Assembly: GCA_002362625.1 (NCBI GenBank)
Contig: DEUP01000001.1
Span: 9,540 to 73,539 of the forward strand
Direction of reading: 5' to 3'
Length of the DNA stretch: 64,000 nucleotides
DNA from: Clostridiales bacterium UBA3259
GTDB lineage: Bacteria; Bacillota_A; Clostridia; Oscillospirales; Oscillospiraceae
In this document: positions 1-8,186 of the stretch, in pieces
Layout: the number at the start of each line of letters is the position of its first letter
How positions within the stretch are numbered: the stretch's first letter is position 1
Notes under the pieces: generated by a model
What the model saw: only the letters and a program-made list of their open reading frames with translations
Database searches by the model: none
What the model was told of the DNA's origin: nothing
Translations under genes and position numbers: made by a program

Positions 1-1484
1 TGCATCTGGAAGGGAATATGGCTCTGGTTGCCGAGCAGATCGTCAAGGAGATCAAGTCCCGGCTTCAGTTCCTGACGGATGTGGGCCTGAGCTATCTGAC
101 CCTCTCCCGGGCTGCCGGAACTCTGTCCGGCGGCGAAAGCCAGCGGATCCGGCTGGCCACCCAGATCGGCTCCTCCCTGATGGGGGTGCTGTATATCCTG
201 GACGAGCCGTCCATCGGCCTGCACCAGCGGGACAATGATAAGCTGCTTGCCACATTGAAGCACCTGCGGGACATCGGCAACACCCTGATCGTGGTGGAGC
301 ATGACGAGGATACCATGCGGGCGGCGGATTATATTGTGGACGTGGGCCCCGGGGCAGGCAGCCACGGCGGCGAAATTGTGGCCGCCGGAAGCCTGCAGGA
401 TATCTTAAGCTGTGAGCGCTCCGTTACCGGGCAGTACTTGTCCGGTGTGAAGAAAATTCCGGTGCCCTCTGCCCGTCGGACAGGCAACGGAAAGAAGCTG
501 TCCATTCAGGGTGCCAGGGAAAACAATCTGAAGGATGTGGACGTGGATATCCCCCTGGGCGCCTTCGTCTGCGTCACCGGTGTGTCCGGCTCCGGCAAGT
601 CCAGCCTGGTCAACGAGGTGCTGAACAAGTCGCTGCTGGGAAAGCTGAACCATGCCCGGACACGTCCCGGCGCCTGCCGGTGTATCACGGGTATTGAGAA
701 TCTGGACAAGGTTATTGACATCGACCAAAGCCCCATTGGCAGAACCCCCCGGTCAAACCCCGCCACCTATACGGGCCTGTTCAACGACATCCGGGATCTG
801 TTCGCCTCCACCAATGAGGCCAAGGTCCGGGGCTACGGCCCGGGCCGGTTCTCCTTCAACGTCAAGGGCGGCCGGTGCGAGGCCTGCTGCGGCGACGGCC
901 TGGTGAAGATCGAAATGCACTTCCTGGCGGATGTGTATGTGCCCTGCGAGGTGTGCCACGGTGCCCGGTACAACCGGGAGACTTTGGAGGTGCAGTACAA
1001 GGGCAGGAACATTGCCCAGGTATTGGACATGACCGCCGAGGAAGCGGTGGACTTCTTTGAGAATCTGCCCAAGATCCGCCGGAAGGCTCAGGCGCTGACG
1101 GAGGTTGGTCTGGGATATGTGAAGCTGGGCCAGTCCAGCACAACCCTGTCCGGCGGCGAGGCCCAGCGGGTGAAGCTGGCCACGGAGCTGTCCCGGGTGG
1201 CTACGGGGAAGACCATGTATATTCTGGACGAGCCCACCACCGGACTTCACGCCGCGGATGTTCACAAGCTCATCGAGGTATTGCAGCGTCTGGTGGACGC
1301 CGGGAACACGGTGCTGGTCATTGAGCACAACCTGGACGTGATCAAGACGGCGGACTATCTCATCGACCTTGGCCCGGAGGGGGGAGACGCCGGCGGAAGA
1401 ATCGTGGCCACCGGCACCCCGGAGGAAGTGGCCCGGGTGGAGGAGAGCTACACGGGGCAGTATTTAAAGCCCTATTTGGAGTGA
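1..1484 (+). CDS. uvrA: Excinuclease ABC subunit A, C-terminal half (5' end outside window)
   Basis: UvrA is the damage-recognition ATPase of nucleotide excision repair and works with UvrB and UvrC. The reading frame is already open at base 3, so the gene starts before the window; about 494 of the usual roughly 940 residues are present. Visible in order are the end of the first ABC ATPase domain (signature [12 protein letters not shown], Walker [13 protein letters not shown]), the second domain with Walker [11 protein letters not shown], a CxxC zinc module (CEACCGDG, then CEVCHG), a second signature [12 protein letters not shown] and Walker [13 protein letters not shown]. The uvrB gene lies 2.2 kb downstream on the same strand, with radC between, so this is a repair cluster. 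The family call is very secure. Confidence 0.97.
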   Translation, partial: HLEGNMALVAEQIVKEIKSRLQFLTDVGLSYLTLSRAAGTLSGGESQRIRLATQIGSSLMGVLYILDEPSIGLHQRDNDKLLATLKHLRDIGNTLIVVEHDEDTMRAADYIVDVGPGAGSHGGEIVAAGSLQDILSCERSVTGQYLSGVKKIPVPSARRTGNGKKLSIQGARENNLKDVDVDIPLGAFVCVTGVSGSGKSSLVNEVLNKSLLGKLNHARTRPGACRCITGIENLDKVIDIDQSPIGRTPRSNPATYTGLFNDIRDLFASTNEAKVRGYGPGRFSFNVKGGRCEACCGDGLVKIEMHFLADVYVPCEVCHGARYNRETLEVQYKGRNIAQVLDMTAEEAVDFFENLPKIRRKAQALTEVGLGYVKLGQSSTTLSGGEAQRVKLATELSRVATGKTMYILDEPTTGLHAADVHKLIEVLQRLVDAGNTVLVIEHNLDVIKTADYLIDLGPEGGDAGGRIVATGTPEEVARVEESYTGQYLKPYLE

Positions 1485-1488
1485 GAGT

Positions 1489-1614
1489 ATGAAAACGCGC
1501 ATTCTGGTTTTTTGACAGCGGCTCTGCTTCTTTGTGGAGGGGCTTTACCGGCTTTGGGACAATGAGCTGACCAAAGAGAGGGTCTGCTACCTGGTGGAAG
1601 CCTATCTTCCCTAA
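1489..1614 (+). pseudogene. Small ORF remnant with an in-frame TGA
   Basis: An ATG four bases after the uvrA stop codon opens an 8-codon frame (MKTRILVF) that ends at TGA. The same frame then continues for 32 sense codons (QRLCFFVEGLYRLWDNELTK and onward) to a TAA at 1612-1614. The second part looks like an ordinary amphipathic small protein, but no family is recognised. It is either a decayed small gene coupled to uvrA or chance. Nearby genes use TGA as a normal stop, so recoding is unlikely. Confidence 0.25.
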
Positions 1615-1616
1615 GG

Positions 1617-1645
1617 AAAACCCGGTCTGAAATTCAGACCGGGTG
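1617..1645 (-). terminator. Rho-independent terminator of the histidine kinase gene
   Basis: A 10-bp GC-rich stem (CCCGGTCTGA / TCAGACCGGG, tetraloop-like centre) is followed by TTTTCC when read on the minus strand, just past the stop codon of the kinase gene at 1654. On the plus strand it could also limit read-through from uvrA, but the U-tract is on the minus side. Confidence 0.7.
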
Positions 1646-1653
1646 GGAAAAAA

Positions 1654-2721
1654 CTATAAATCTTTTTCGTAGACGCTGAGGGGCAGACACTGGGACAGCT
1701 CAATGAGAGCCATGTCCCGGCCGCTGGACAGGAGAATCCCAGGGGTACGAACTGTTGTTTCCGTGGGCTTGCGAAGCTTCATGGTCATGGTGACCCGGGT
1801 GCCGCCGCTTTCTGGCTGGTCTACCAGAACGGTACCGCCATGCGACATGGCTGCCGAGCGGATAATGGTCATGCCGAGACCGATGCCGTACCGGCTGTCC
1901 TCCAGGCCAGGCTGCCGCAGATGGCGGCTGAACAGGCTGCCCAGAATTCCGCTGTCGATGCCCGGACCGTTGTCCTGCAGGGAAAGCCGGAGAAAGCTGC
2001 CCTGACGGGTCAGGGCGGCTTGAATCTCACAACCGGTTGGCTGGAATTTCAGCGCGTTGGACAGGATATTCAGTACAGCCCGTTCCATCATTTGGGCGTC
2101 AATGAGGCCGTAAATCGACTGGTTCATACCTGTATAGCGGAGTGTGGCGCCGGAAGTGGACAGCAGGGCCGCTGCCTTCTGAAAAATCTCGTCAAAAATG
2201 GAAGGGATATCCCGATATTCCGGGTGGAACAGTACCTCAGCCCCTCCGGCGTCGGACATGTTGCCTACCGTTTTTTCCAGCTGATACAGTCCGCGGCTGA
2301 GCCGTGCCATCTGCTGCCTGGTCTTTTCGTCCCAGTGGCTGCTGGAACGGGGAAGCAGAGTATCCGCGATGGCAATGAGATTGCTCAGGGGCTGACGCAG
2401 CTCCCGGGCAGCCAGGGCCATGGCCCGAAGGGTATCGTCCTCTTCCTCCGAATCCAGAAGGAATACATGGACATCTCCAAGTTTGGTGACCGACGCGCTT
2501 CGGGTCTGTCCCTCCAGGTGCAGCTGCAGGGACAGACAGCCGCCGGCAAAGCCGCGGTATTCCGCTTCACCGGTGAGAAGCAGGGGAAAAACCTCCGTTC
2601 CAGGGCAGAGAGAATAGGCCAGAGCGGCGATATTGGCTTTCACAATGAGGCCGTCCCTGACGCAGAAGGCCGGATCCACCAGGAGATCCAGCATCTCAAG
2701 GCCGTCTTTTTCTGTTTCCAT
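1654..2721 (-). CDS. Soluble histidine-kinase-like protein lacking the phospho-acceptor histidine
   Basis: The 355-residue protein has an N-terminal PAS-like region (about 1-95), a dimerisation helix and a C-terminal HATPase domain: N-box ERAVLNILSNALKF, G1 DNGPGID, G2 GIGLGM. No membrane segment is seen. The H-box reads AARELRQPLSNL at residues 104-115, where the usual H-E-x-R-x-P has Arg106 in place of His. The protein therefore should bind ATP but cannot autophosphorylate at the canonical site. It is convergent with uvrA and divergent from radC, and four Spo0A-type boxes lie 64-100 bp upstream of its ATG. A role in the sporulation phosphorelay (pseudokinase, phosphatase or decoy) is inference. 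RBS AAGGGGGGAA precedes the ATG. Confidence 0.8.
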   Translation of the reverse strand: METEKDGLEMLDLLVDPAFCVRDGLIVKANIAALAYSLCPGTEVFPLLLTGEAEYRGFAGGCLSLQLHLEGQTRSASVTKLGDVHVFLLDSEEEDDTLRAMALAARELRQPLSNLIAIADTLLPRSSSHWDEKTRQQMARLSRGLYQLEKTVGNMSDAGGAEVLFHPEYRDIPSIFDEIFQKAAALLSTSGATLRYTGMNQSIYGLIDAQMMERAVLNILSNALKFQPTGCEIQAALTRQGSFLRLSLQDNGPGIDSGILGSLFSRHLRQPGLEDSRYGIGLGMTIIRSAAMSHGGTVLVDQPESGGTRVTMTMKLRKPTETTVRTPGILLSSGRDMALIELSQCLPLSVYEKDL

Positions 2722-2784
2722 GATATTCCCCCCTTCTCTAGTTTGCGCACGATGGCGGAAAACTTACCGGCAGTTTTTGACAGC

Positions 2785-2821
2785 TTCGACACGATTCGAC
2801 AGGATTCGACAAAATTCGACA
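2785..2821 (-). promoter_or_regulatory. Four tandem Spo0A (0A) boxes at exact 10-bp spacing
   Basis: TTCGACA occurs at 2785, 2795, 2805 and 2815, which on the minus strand is TGTCGAA four times, the core of the established Spo0A box. The period is exactly one helical turn, so all sites face the same side of the DNA. They lie between the histidine-kinase-like gene (minus) and radC (plus). A possible minus-strand -10 (TAAGTT) sits 17 bp past the most kinase-proximal box, an arrangement seen at Spo0A-activated promoters. The motif is observed; the regulation is inferred. Confidence 0.75.
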
Positions 2822-2886
2822 TTCTTTTTTTATTTTAACGGCAAACGACAAAAATAGCAAGGACAAATTTTTTGTGAGGTGACGGT

Positions 2887-3588
2887 ATGGCGGAGCAGGG
2901 AACCCATAAGGGACACAGAGAACGGCTGAAACGGCGGTTTTTGGAAAACGGACTGGATGATTTTACGGATATCCAGGTGTTGGAGCTGCTGCTTTTCTTC
3001 GCAATCCCCCAAAAGGATACCAACCCAATCGCCCATGGGCTTCTGGAGCATTTCGGGACCCTCTCCCAGGTGCTGGAAGCAAGCCCTGAGGAGCTGAAAA
3101 AGGTAAACGGCATCAGTGACCACGCCGCCACCCTACTCCATCTGGTGACGGAAGTGGGAAGGTATTATCAGGTGGACGCTGCCCAGCGAAATCAGTTCCT
3201 TACCACATTAGATGCCTGCGGAGAATATTTGGTGCCCTATTTTTTCGGAAGGAACCTGGAAACGGTATTCCTGCTCTGCCTGGACGCCAAGTGCAAGGTG
3301 ATCTGCTGCAAGGAGATTGGGGAGGGGAGCGTCAATTCCGCCAGCATTTCCGTGCGGAAGATCGTAGAGACGGCGCTGAGCACTAATGCCACCACGGTGG
3401 TGCTGGCCCACAACCATCCCAGCGGCGTGGCGCTGCCTTCCGCGGAGGACGTGGAAACCACCAAACGGGTTGCCGCGGCGCTCCACGCGGTGGAGATCCA
3501 GCTGGCGGATCACATTGTCGTGGCGGAGGGGGATTATGTATCCATGGCCCAGTCCGGCCATAGGTTTCATGATTTCCTGCCGCTGTAA
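2887..3588 (+). CDS. radC: RadC family JAB/MPN-domain protein
   Basis: The 233-residue protein has an N-terminal helix-hairpin-helix-like region (about 1-95, with the motif KVNGISDHAATLLHLV) and a C-terminal JAB1/MPN metalloprotease-fold domain with the metal-binding H-x-H-x7-S-x2-D pattern (HNHPSGVALPSAED, about residues 175-188). The family is named for DNA repair, but its exact biochemical role remains unsettled. It lies between uvrA and uvrB on the same strand. The ATG at 2887 follows a GTGAGGTGACGG ribosome site. Length is typical. Confidence 0.93.
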   Translation: MAEQGTHKGHRERLKRRFLENGLDDFTDIQVLELLLFFAIPQKDTNPIAHGLLEHFGTLSQVLEASPEELKKVNGISDHAATLLHLVTEVGRYYQVDAAQRNQFLTTLDACGEYLVPYFFGRNLETVFLLCLDAKCKVICCKEIGEGSVNSASISVRKIVETALSTNATTVVLAHNHPSGVALPSAEDVETTKRVAAALHAVEIQLADHIVVAEGDYVSMAQSGHRFHDFLPL

Positions 3589-3686
3589 GGAGAAAATAGA
3601 CGGTGAGAGACATTTGGTGCGATGGTATCCCAAGTGGATTCCCTGTGAGTACGCGGCCTTCACGGTAAAAAATAAAGGAGAAGACG

Positions 3687-5654
3687 ATGGATCAATTCAA
3701 ATTGGTTTCGGAATATAAGCCCTCCGGGGATCAGCCGGAGGCCATCGAGGGGCTGGTCAACGGCGTCAACTGGGGACTGCGGGAGCAGACCCTGCTGGGC
3801 GTTACCGGCTCCGGCAAGACCTTCACCATGGCCTCCGTGATTGAAAAGCTGAACCGGCCTACCCTGGTGCTGGCCCACAATAAGACCCTGGCGGCTCAGC
3901 TGTGCAGTGAGTTCCGGGAGTTCTTCCCCCACAACGCGGTGGAGTATTTTGTGTCCTACTACGACTACTACCAGCCGGAGGCCTATATTGCCCACACGGA
4001 CACCTATATTGAAAAGGATGCCTCCGTCAATGAGGAGATCGACCGGCTGCGCCACAGCGCCACTTCGGCACTGTTTGAGCGGCGGGATGTGATCGTGGTG
4101 TCCTCCGTCAGCTGCCTGTACGGTCTGGGCGACCCCATCGACTACAAGAGCATGGTGATTTCCCTGCGGGTGGGTCAGGAATACCCCCTGGACGACGTGC
4201 TGCGTAAGCTCACGGAGATCCGCTATGAGCGAAACGACCTGGATTTCTCCCGAAACAAGTTCCGGCTTCGGGGTGACACCCTGGAAATCTATCCCGCCTA
4301 CTGGACGGGGAAGGCCATCCGGGTGGAGTTCTTCGGGGACGAAGTGGACAGGATCAGCGAGATCAACGCCGTGTCCGGAATAGCGGAGCGGTTTGTGGAT
4401 CACGTTGCCATCTATCCCGCCAGCCACTATGTGGCCTCCAAGGAGAAGCTCCACCGGGCCATGGTGGAGATTGAGAAGGAATGCGACCAGCAGGTGCGGT
4501 TCTTCCGGGATGAGGGTAAGCTCATCGAGGCCCAGCGCATTGCCCAGCGCACCAACTACGACCTGGAGATGCTGACGGAAATCGGCTTCTGCAACGGCAT
4601 CGAGAACTATTCCCGGGTGATCCAGGGCAGAGCGCCGGGAACGCCGCCAACAACACTGCTTGACTATTTCCCCGACGATTTTCTCATGTTCATAGATGAA
4701 AGCCATGTGACCCTGCCCCAGTGCCGGGCCATGTACGCCGGTGACCGGAGCCGGAAGGACGCCCTGGTGAACTATGGCTTCCGTCTGCCCTCGGCTTATG
4801 ACAACCGCCCCCTGACCTTCCCGGAATTCGACCAGAAAATCAATCAGGTGATCTACGTCTCCGCCACCCCCGGGGAGTATGAGCAGACCCGTTCCGGGCA
4901 GACGGTGGAGCAGGTGATCCGGCCCACGGGCCTGCTGGATCCGGAGGTGGAGGTGCGGCCCATTGAAGGGCAGATTGACGACCTGATTGGGGAGATCAAC
5001 GCCCGCAGCGCCAAAAATGAACGGGTGCTGGTCACCACGTTGACCAAGAAAATGGCGGAGGATCTGACGGTGTACCTGCAAAAGGCGGGCATTAAGGTCC
5101 GCTATATGCACTCGGATATCGGGGCCATGGAGCGGATGGAGATCATCCGGGATCTGCGGATGGCGAAGTTTGACGTGCTGGTGGGCATCAACCTGCTGCG
5201 GGAGGGCCTGGACCTGCCGGAGGTGAGCCTGGTTGCCATCCTGGACGCGGACAAGGAGGGCTTCCTCCGCAGTGAAACCAGCCTGATTCAGACCATCGGC
5301 CGGGCCGCGCGAAACGCGGAGGGCAAGGTGGTTATGTATGCCGATGTGGTGACACCCTCCATGCGGGCGGCTATGGACGAGACGGCTCGCCGCCGGGAAA
5401 TCCAGGATGCCTTTAACAAGGCCCACGGCATTGTGCCGAAAACCATTATCAAATCCGTCCGGGATCTGATCGAGATTTCCTCGCCCACCGCGGAGCGGAA
5501 GGGCCGCACCGGTGTGAAGATGACCAAGGCAGAGAAGGAAAAGGAAATCGCCCGTCTGGAGAAGCAGATGAAGGAAGCGGCCAGGATGATGGAATACGAG
5601 TACGCCGCCGTGCTCCGGGATCAGATTATCGAGCTGCGGGGGAATGGGACCTGA
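3687..5654 (+). CDS. uvrB: Excinuclease ABC subunit B
   Basis: UvrB is the helicase-fold subunit that verifies damage after loading by UvrA and recruits UvrC. At 655 residues it is full length. Visible are Walker [12 protein letters not shown] near residue 38, the damage-probing beta-hairpin region [11 protein letters not shown], the DEAD-like box MFIDESHV, helicase motif V/VI region [20 protein letters not shown] and QTIGRAARN, and a C-terminal UVR coiled-coil motif (about 615-650). The start is fixed by AAAGGAG eight bases upstream of the ATG. Downstream is a weak stem-loop at 5679-5706. Confidence 0.98.
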   Translation: MDQFKLVSEYKPSGDQPEAIEGLVNGVNWGLREQTLLGVTGSGKTFTMASVIEKLNRPTLVLAHNKTLAAQLCSEFREFFPHNAVEYFVSYYDYYQPEAYIAHTDTYIEKDASVNEEIDRLRHSATSALFERRDVIVVSSVSCLYGLGDPIDYKSMVISLRVGQEYPLDDVLRKLTEIRYERNDLDFSRNKFRLRGDTLEIYPAYWTGKAIRVEFFGDEVDRISEINAVSGIAERFVDHVAIYPASHYVASKEKLHRAMVEIEKECDQQVRFFRDEGKLIEAQRIAQRTNYDLEMLTEIGFCNGIENYSRVIQGRAPGTPPTTLLDYFPDDFLMFIDESHVTLPQCRAMYAGDRSRKDALVNYGFRLPSAYDNRPLTFPEFDQKINQVIYVSATPGEYEQTRSGQTVEQVIRPTGLLDPEVEVRPIEGQIDDLIGEINARSAKNERVLVTTLTKKMAEDLTVYLQKAGIKVRYMHSDIGAMERMEIIRDLRMAKFDVLVGINLLREGLDLPEVSLVAILDADKEGFLRSETSLIQTIGRAARNAEGKVVMYADVVTPSMRAAMDETARRREIQDAFNKAHGIVPKTIIKSVRDLIEISSPTAERKGRTGVKMTKAEKEKEIARLEKQMKEAARMMEYEYAAVLRDQIIELRGNGT

Positions 5655-5678
5655 TTGCATGAGCCTCTGAAGTGCCGA

Positions 5679-5706
5679 TGTTCCCCATCTGACCGGACGG
5701 GGAACA
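5679..5706 (+). terminator. Weak stem-loop after uvrB
   Basis: Arms TGTTCCCC and GGGGAACA flank a 12-base loop 25 bases after the uvrB stop codon. There is no clear T-run after it, so terminator function is only possible. Confidence 0.35.
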
Positions 5707-5709
5707 CGT

Positions 5710-5775
5710 TTATGGCATTATCCGCCCCTTCAAAATAATGGAGATCGCATCCAGCTGTCGGTCATCCAAGTGCTT
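5710..5775 (-). pseudogene. Detached C-terminal end of the disrupted XRE regulator
   Basis: Read on the minus strand these 22 codons give KHLDDRQLDAISIILKGRIM, then Pro and TAA. This is the usual C-terminal helix of short clostridial XRE regulators, which continue after the NPS-x-L-x-E-L segment with D-L-K-x-L. It has no start codon of its own. Removing 5776-5945 (one TAA copy plus the element) fuses it in frame to the upstream part at 5946-6191 through Asp-Leu-Lys, giving a 103-residue protein. Confidence 0.75.
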
Positions 5776-5778
5776 TAA

Positions 5779-5945
5779 TACTCTTTCTTGATAAAATTAT
5801 ATAATTTTATCAAGAAGACACCGCCTATAGGCGTTGTCGTTTCCATGATTTTCGGAATAGAAAATCACGGAAACCCGTCTCATTATGATCTTCATATAGA
5901 AAACTTCAATTCTTGCGAATTAAAGTTTTCTATTGAATATCAGTA
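5779..5945. mobile_element. 167-bp palindrome-rich mini-element (MITE/PATE-like) inserted in the XRE gene
   Basis: The insert ends in TACT at both sides as a short inverted repeat and is flanked by TAA at 5776-5778 and 5946-5948, consistent with a 3-bp duplication. It consists almost entirely of inverted repeats: a perfect 32-bp palindrome at 5785-5816 centred on ATTATATAAT, a perfect 12-bp palindrome CGCCTATAGGCG at 5822-5833, a 15-bp-arm hairpin at 5839-5874 (14/15 paired) and a 17-bp-arm hairpin at 5896-5933 (16/17 paired, loop TTGC). No protein is convincing. It is much richer in A+T than its flanks. An IS200/IS605-derived PATE without target duplication is an alternative model. Confidence 0.75.
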
Positions 5946-6191
5946 TAAATCCGTTAGAATCTCGTTTACTTTGGATGGGTTATGGGAATCCATATCAAAA
6001 AAGTCACGGGGCGTGATATTCAGGTAATCGCATATGTAAAGAAAGCCTGACAGAGACGGCATGGATTTTCCCGATTCGATGTTATTGATATAACCGGGGT
6101 TCTGCCCCATGGAAAGGCGCATGTCTCTTGCTGAAATACCTTTCTTTTCCCGCAGCTGAGCCAGCCGCAAAGAAAAATCCTTTTCATCCAT
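5940..6191 (-). CDS. XRE-family helix-turn-helix regulator, C-terminus truncated by insertion
   Basis: The remaining 83-residue protein starts at the ATG at 6191, preceded by AAAGGCGG; the longer upstream frame has no such site. Residues 6-62 form a Cro/C1-type helix-turn-helix (LRLAQLREKKGISARDMRLS, then NPGYINNIESGKSMPSL). It stops at ILTDLY because the palindromic mini-element supplies a TGA; the native tail is at 5710-5775. The DNA-binding domain is intact, so the product may still function. A Spo0A-like box lies just upstream. The target is unknown. Confidence 0.75.
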   Translation of the reverse strand: MDEKDFSLRLAQLREKKGISARDMRLSMGQNPGYINNIESGKSMPSLSGFLYICDYLNITPRDFFDMDSHNPSKVNEILTDLY

Positions 6192-6211
6192 CCCATCACC
6201 GCCTTTTGCAT

Positions 6212-6234
6212 ATTGTAACCCATAAGGTGTCGAA
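6212..6234 (-). promoter_or_regulatory. Candidate promoter of the XRE gene with a Spo0A-type box at -35
   Basis: On the minus strand a TACAAT -10 (6217-6212) lies about 20 bases upstream of the XRE start codon. The core TTCGACA (TGTCGAA on the plus strand, 6228-6234) sits where the -35 would be, and no standard -35 hexamer is visible. This resembles Spo0A-activated promoters, but a single 7-bp match is weak evidence. Confidence 0.4.
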
Positions 6235-6368
6235 AAATGTGGTTTTCCAGATGCTAATGATGTGGATATATGGGCTTGTGGATGATGGCGCGGAGGAGGA
6301 TAACGGTTTCCAGCCAATACGCAATCATTCGCAAAGAATGGGAAGCAGGATGAAGGACAATGAAAAGT

Positions 6369-6396
6369 CGGGGTCAGGCGAAGCCGTCTGACCCCG
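6369..6396. other. Strong stem-loop in the XRE-spoIIGA intergenic region
   Basis: Arms CGGGGTCAG and CTGACCCCG enclose a 10-base loop. Read on the minus strand the stem is followed by ACTTTTC, read on the plus strand by ATATTTATG; neither is a full T-run. The 420 bases between the XRE start and spoIIGA otherwise hold only the degraded frame at 6403-6615 and a promoter candidate. Confidence 0.45.
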
Positions 6397-6402
6397 ATAT
6401 TT

Positions 6403-6615
6403 ATGACAGAAAGAAATTCGATCGGGCTTTTTTCTCTGGGATTGCCTGGAAATGTGACCGGATGAAGCCGCCGTTGCCGGAATTTCAGCGCTCATGCCGC
6501 GGAATCGTTTCGGCTGCTGGCAGAACTTGCGGCTGTTCCCGGACTTGAAAATGACTTGCTTCTCTCCCGGGCTGAGGTATACTGGGGACAAATCAAACAG
6601 GAGGTGAGCCGTTGA
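6403..6615 (+). pseudogene. Gene remnant overlapping the spoIIGA start
   Basis: One frame reads MTERNSIGLFSLGLPGNVTG, a TGA at 6463-6465, then 49 sense codons ending [15 protein letters not shown] and a TGA at 6613-6615 that overlaps the TTG start of spoIIGA. The second part (AAESFRLLAELAAVPGLEND and onward) has the composition of real helical protein, but it has no start codon or ribosome site. It looks like the decayed 3' end of a gene once coupled to spoIIGA. The family is not recognised. Confidence 0.35.
6556..6583 (+). promoter_or_regulatory. Candidate promoter of spoIIGA-sigE
   Basis: TTGCTT (6556-6561) and TATACT (6578-6583) are 16 bp apart, 29 bases before the spoIIGA start codon. 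In Bacillus the spoIIG operon is driven by a Spo0A-activated sigma-A promoter; no convincing 0A box is seen directly upstream here. Confidence 0.4.
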
Positions 6616-7376
6616 CGGTTTATTTGGATCTGGTCATTGTTTTGAACTTTCTGGTGGATTTTCTGCTGCTTTTGGGAACCAACCGTTTGTCGGGATACAG
6701 CTGCGGGCCCGGACGCTGCGGATTGGCGGCGGCCTTTGGCGGGCTTTACGGCGGGGTGTGTATGCTCCCCAGATTCCGTTTTCTGGGAAATGCCTTCTGG
6801 CGGGTGGGCGCTTTGCTGGGAATCGCTGTATGCGCCTTCGGAACGGACAGGAGCGCCTGGCGGCGGTGCGGGATCTTCCTGCTGCTCAGCATGGCCTTGG
6901 GAGGTGTGGCGGTGTGTCTGGGACGCGGAAACGCGCCGGCCCTCGTCCTGGGAGCCGGCGGGCTGTGGCTGCTGTGCCGGGTGGGCTTCGGCGGCAAAAT
7001 CGGAGGACAGGAATATGTGAATATGCTCTTATCCTTCCGGGGCAATACGGTGGGGCTCACCGGGCTGCGGGACTCGGGAAATACCCTGCGGGATCCCATC
7101 AGCGGCGGGGAGGTCTTCGTAATCGGCCCGGAGGCGGCGGAGAGGCTCACGGGACTGACCCGTTCTCAGCTGCGCGCGCCTTTGGAGACCCTGGCGGCAC
7201 AGCCCATCCCCGGGCTTCGGCTGATCCCCTTTCATGCTGTGGGCGGCGGCGGAATGCTGCTGGGGCTTCGGCTGGATGACATTCGGATCAACGGACACAG
7301 GCAGTCGGCGGTGGTGGCGTTTTCCGGGGAGGCGATTGGACAGGGCGGGGGATATCAGGCGTTGGTGACTGCGTAA
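6612..7376 (+). CDS. spoIIGA: Sporulation sigma-E processing peptidase SpoIIGA
   Basis: SpoIIGA is the membrane-embedded aspartic protease that removes the pro-sequence of sigma-E in the mother cell when triggered by SpoIIR from the forespore. The 254-residue protein has about five N-terminal membrane segments (roughly residues 1-125) and a cytoplasmic protease domain with the catalytic D-S-G-N at residues 154-157 ([12 protein letters not shown]). The start is TTG at 6612 behind CAGGAGGTGAG. Its TAA shares one base with a possible ATG for the sigE frame, so the two genes are translationally close. The family call is secure from motif and context. Confidence 0.95.
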   Translation: MTVYLDLVIVLNFLVDFLLLLGTNRLSGYSCGPGRCGLAAAFGGLYGGVCMLPRFRFLGNAFWRVGALLGIAVCAFGTDRSAWRRCGIFLLLSMALGGVAVCLGRGNAPALVLGAGGLWLLCRVGFGGKIGGQEYVNMLLSFRGNTVGLTGLRDSGNTLRDPISGGEVFVIGPEAAERLTGLTRSQLRAPLETLAAQPIPGLRLIPFHAVGGGGMLLGLRLDDIRINGHRQSAVVAFSGEAIGQGGGYQALVTA

Positions 7377-7399
7377 TGATTTTGGAAAGGGAGGATTTT

Positions 7400-8104
7400 A
7401 TGGGGCTGATTTCTTTTCTGCGCAAGCTGGGGCTGATCCGGGAGAATTGTATTTACTACATAGGAGGAAGCGATATCCTGCCGCCGCCGCTGAAGGGGGC
7501 GGAGGAGGCGGAGGCGCTGGAAGCCTTGGAGCGGGGTGAGGAGCAGGCAAAGCAGCGGCTGGTGGAGCATAACCTCCGTCTTGTGGTCTACATCGCCCGG
7601 CGCTTTGAAAATACCGGCATCAATCTGGAGGACCTGATTTCCATTGGCACCATTGGGCTGATTAAGGCCATTGGCACCTACCGCCTGGACAAGAAGATCA
7701 AGCTGGCAACCTATGCCTCCCGGTGCATTGAAAACGAGATTCTCATGTATATCCGCAAAACCTCAAACCAGAAAACAGAGGTGTCTCTGGACGAGCCGAT
7801 CAATATGGACTGCGACGGAAACGAATTGCTGCTTTCGGACATTTTGGGGACGGATGAGGACATGATCATGCGCCCTCTGGAGGATGACGCGGATCTGTGC
7901 GTGCTGCGGCAGGCTCTGGGAGAGCTGCCGGAACGGGAGCGGGAAATTGTGTTTATGCGCTTCGGCCTGGGCGGGGGTCAGGAGCTGACCCAGAAGGAGG
8001 TCGCCCAGAAAATGGGGATTTCCCAGTCTTATATCTCCCGTTTGGAAAAGCGGATCCTGCAGCGGCTGAAAAAAGAGTTTATCAGGCAAACAAGCTGTGC
8101 TTGA
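7400..8104 (+). CDS. sigE: RNA polymerase sporulation sigma factor SigE (pro-sigma-E)
   Basis: This is the first mother-cell-specific sigma factor of sporulation. From the ATG at 7400, which follows AAAGGGAGG, the protein has 234 residues; an in-frame ATG at 7376 lacks a ribosome site. It contains an N-terminal pro-region, region 2 ([20 protein letters not shown], then [14 protein letters not shown]), and region 4 with a helix-turn-helix ([20 protein letters not shown]). It directly follows spoIIGA, its processing protease. In many Firmicutes sigG follows; here rex follows instead. Confidence 0.95.
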   Translation: MGLISFLRKLGLIRENCIYYIGGSDILPPPLKGAEEAEALEALERGEEQAKQRLVEHNLRLVVYIARRFENTGINLEDLISIGTIGLIKAIGTYRLDKKIKLATYASRCIENEILMYIRKTSNQKTEVSLDEPINMDCDGNELLLSDILGTDEDMIMRPLEDDADLCVLRQALGELPEREREIVFMRFGLGGGQELTQKEVAQKMGISQSYISRLEKRILQRLKKEFIRQTSCA

Positions 8105-8149
8105 TTTCTGGGTTTCGGTATGCTATAATCGATATTATATTTTATCGAT
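8101..8149 (+). promoter_or_regulatory. rex promoter with downstream inverted repeat
   Basis: TTGATT (8101-8106, overlapping the sigE stop) and TATAAT (8124-8129) are spaced 17 bp. An inverted repeat ATCGATA / TATCGAT at 8128-8149 covers the likely transcription start, so it could be an operator. A second palindromic motif, TTTGTAACAAA, lies at 8175-8185 directly before the rex ATG; its sequence TTGTAACAAA resembles the half-sites found at 61852-61883. Confidence 0.55.
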
Positions 8150-8186
8150 ATAAAAAATACGCATTCTGCGAGGTTTTGTAACAAAT

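Noticed and set aside
1489..1614. Selenocysteine (UGA) gene after uvrA
   Set aside because: The TGA is not preceded by a recognisable SECIS stem and the flanks resemble no selenoprotein family.
5788..6027. 79-codon plus-strand frame
   Set aside because: It runs through the palindromic mini-element and the antisense of the XRE gene; no ribosome site and no protein-like conservation pattern.
6325..6591. 88-codon minus-strand frame upstream of spoIIGA
   Set aside because: Low-complexity basic translation, no ribosome site, antisense to the better-composed remnant on the plus strand.
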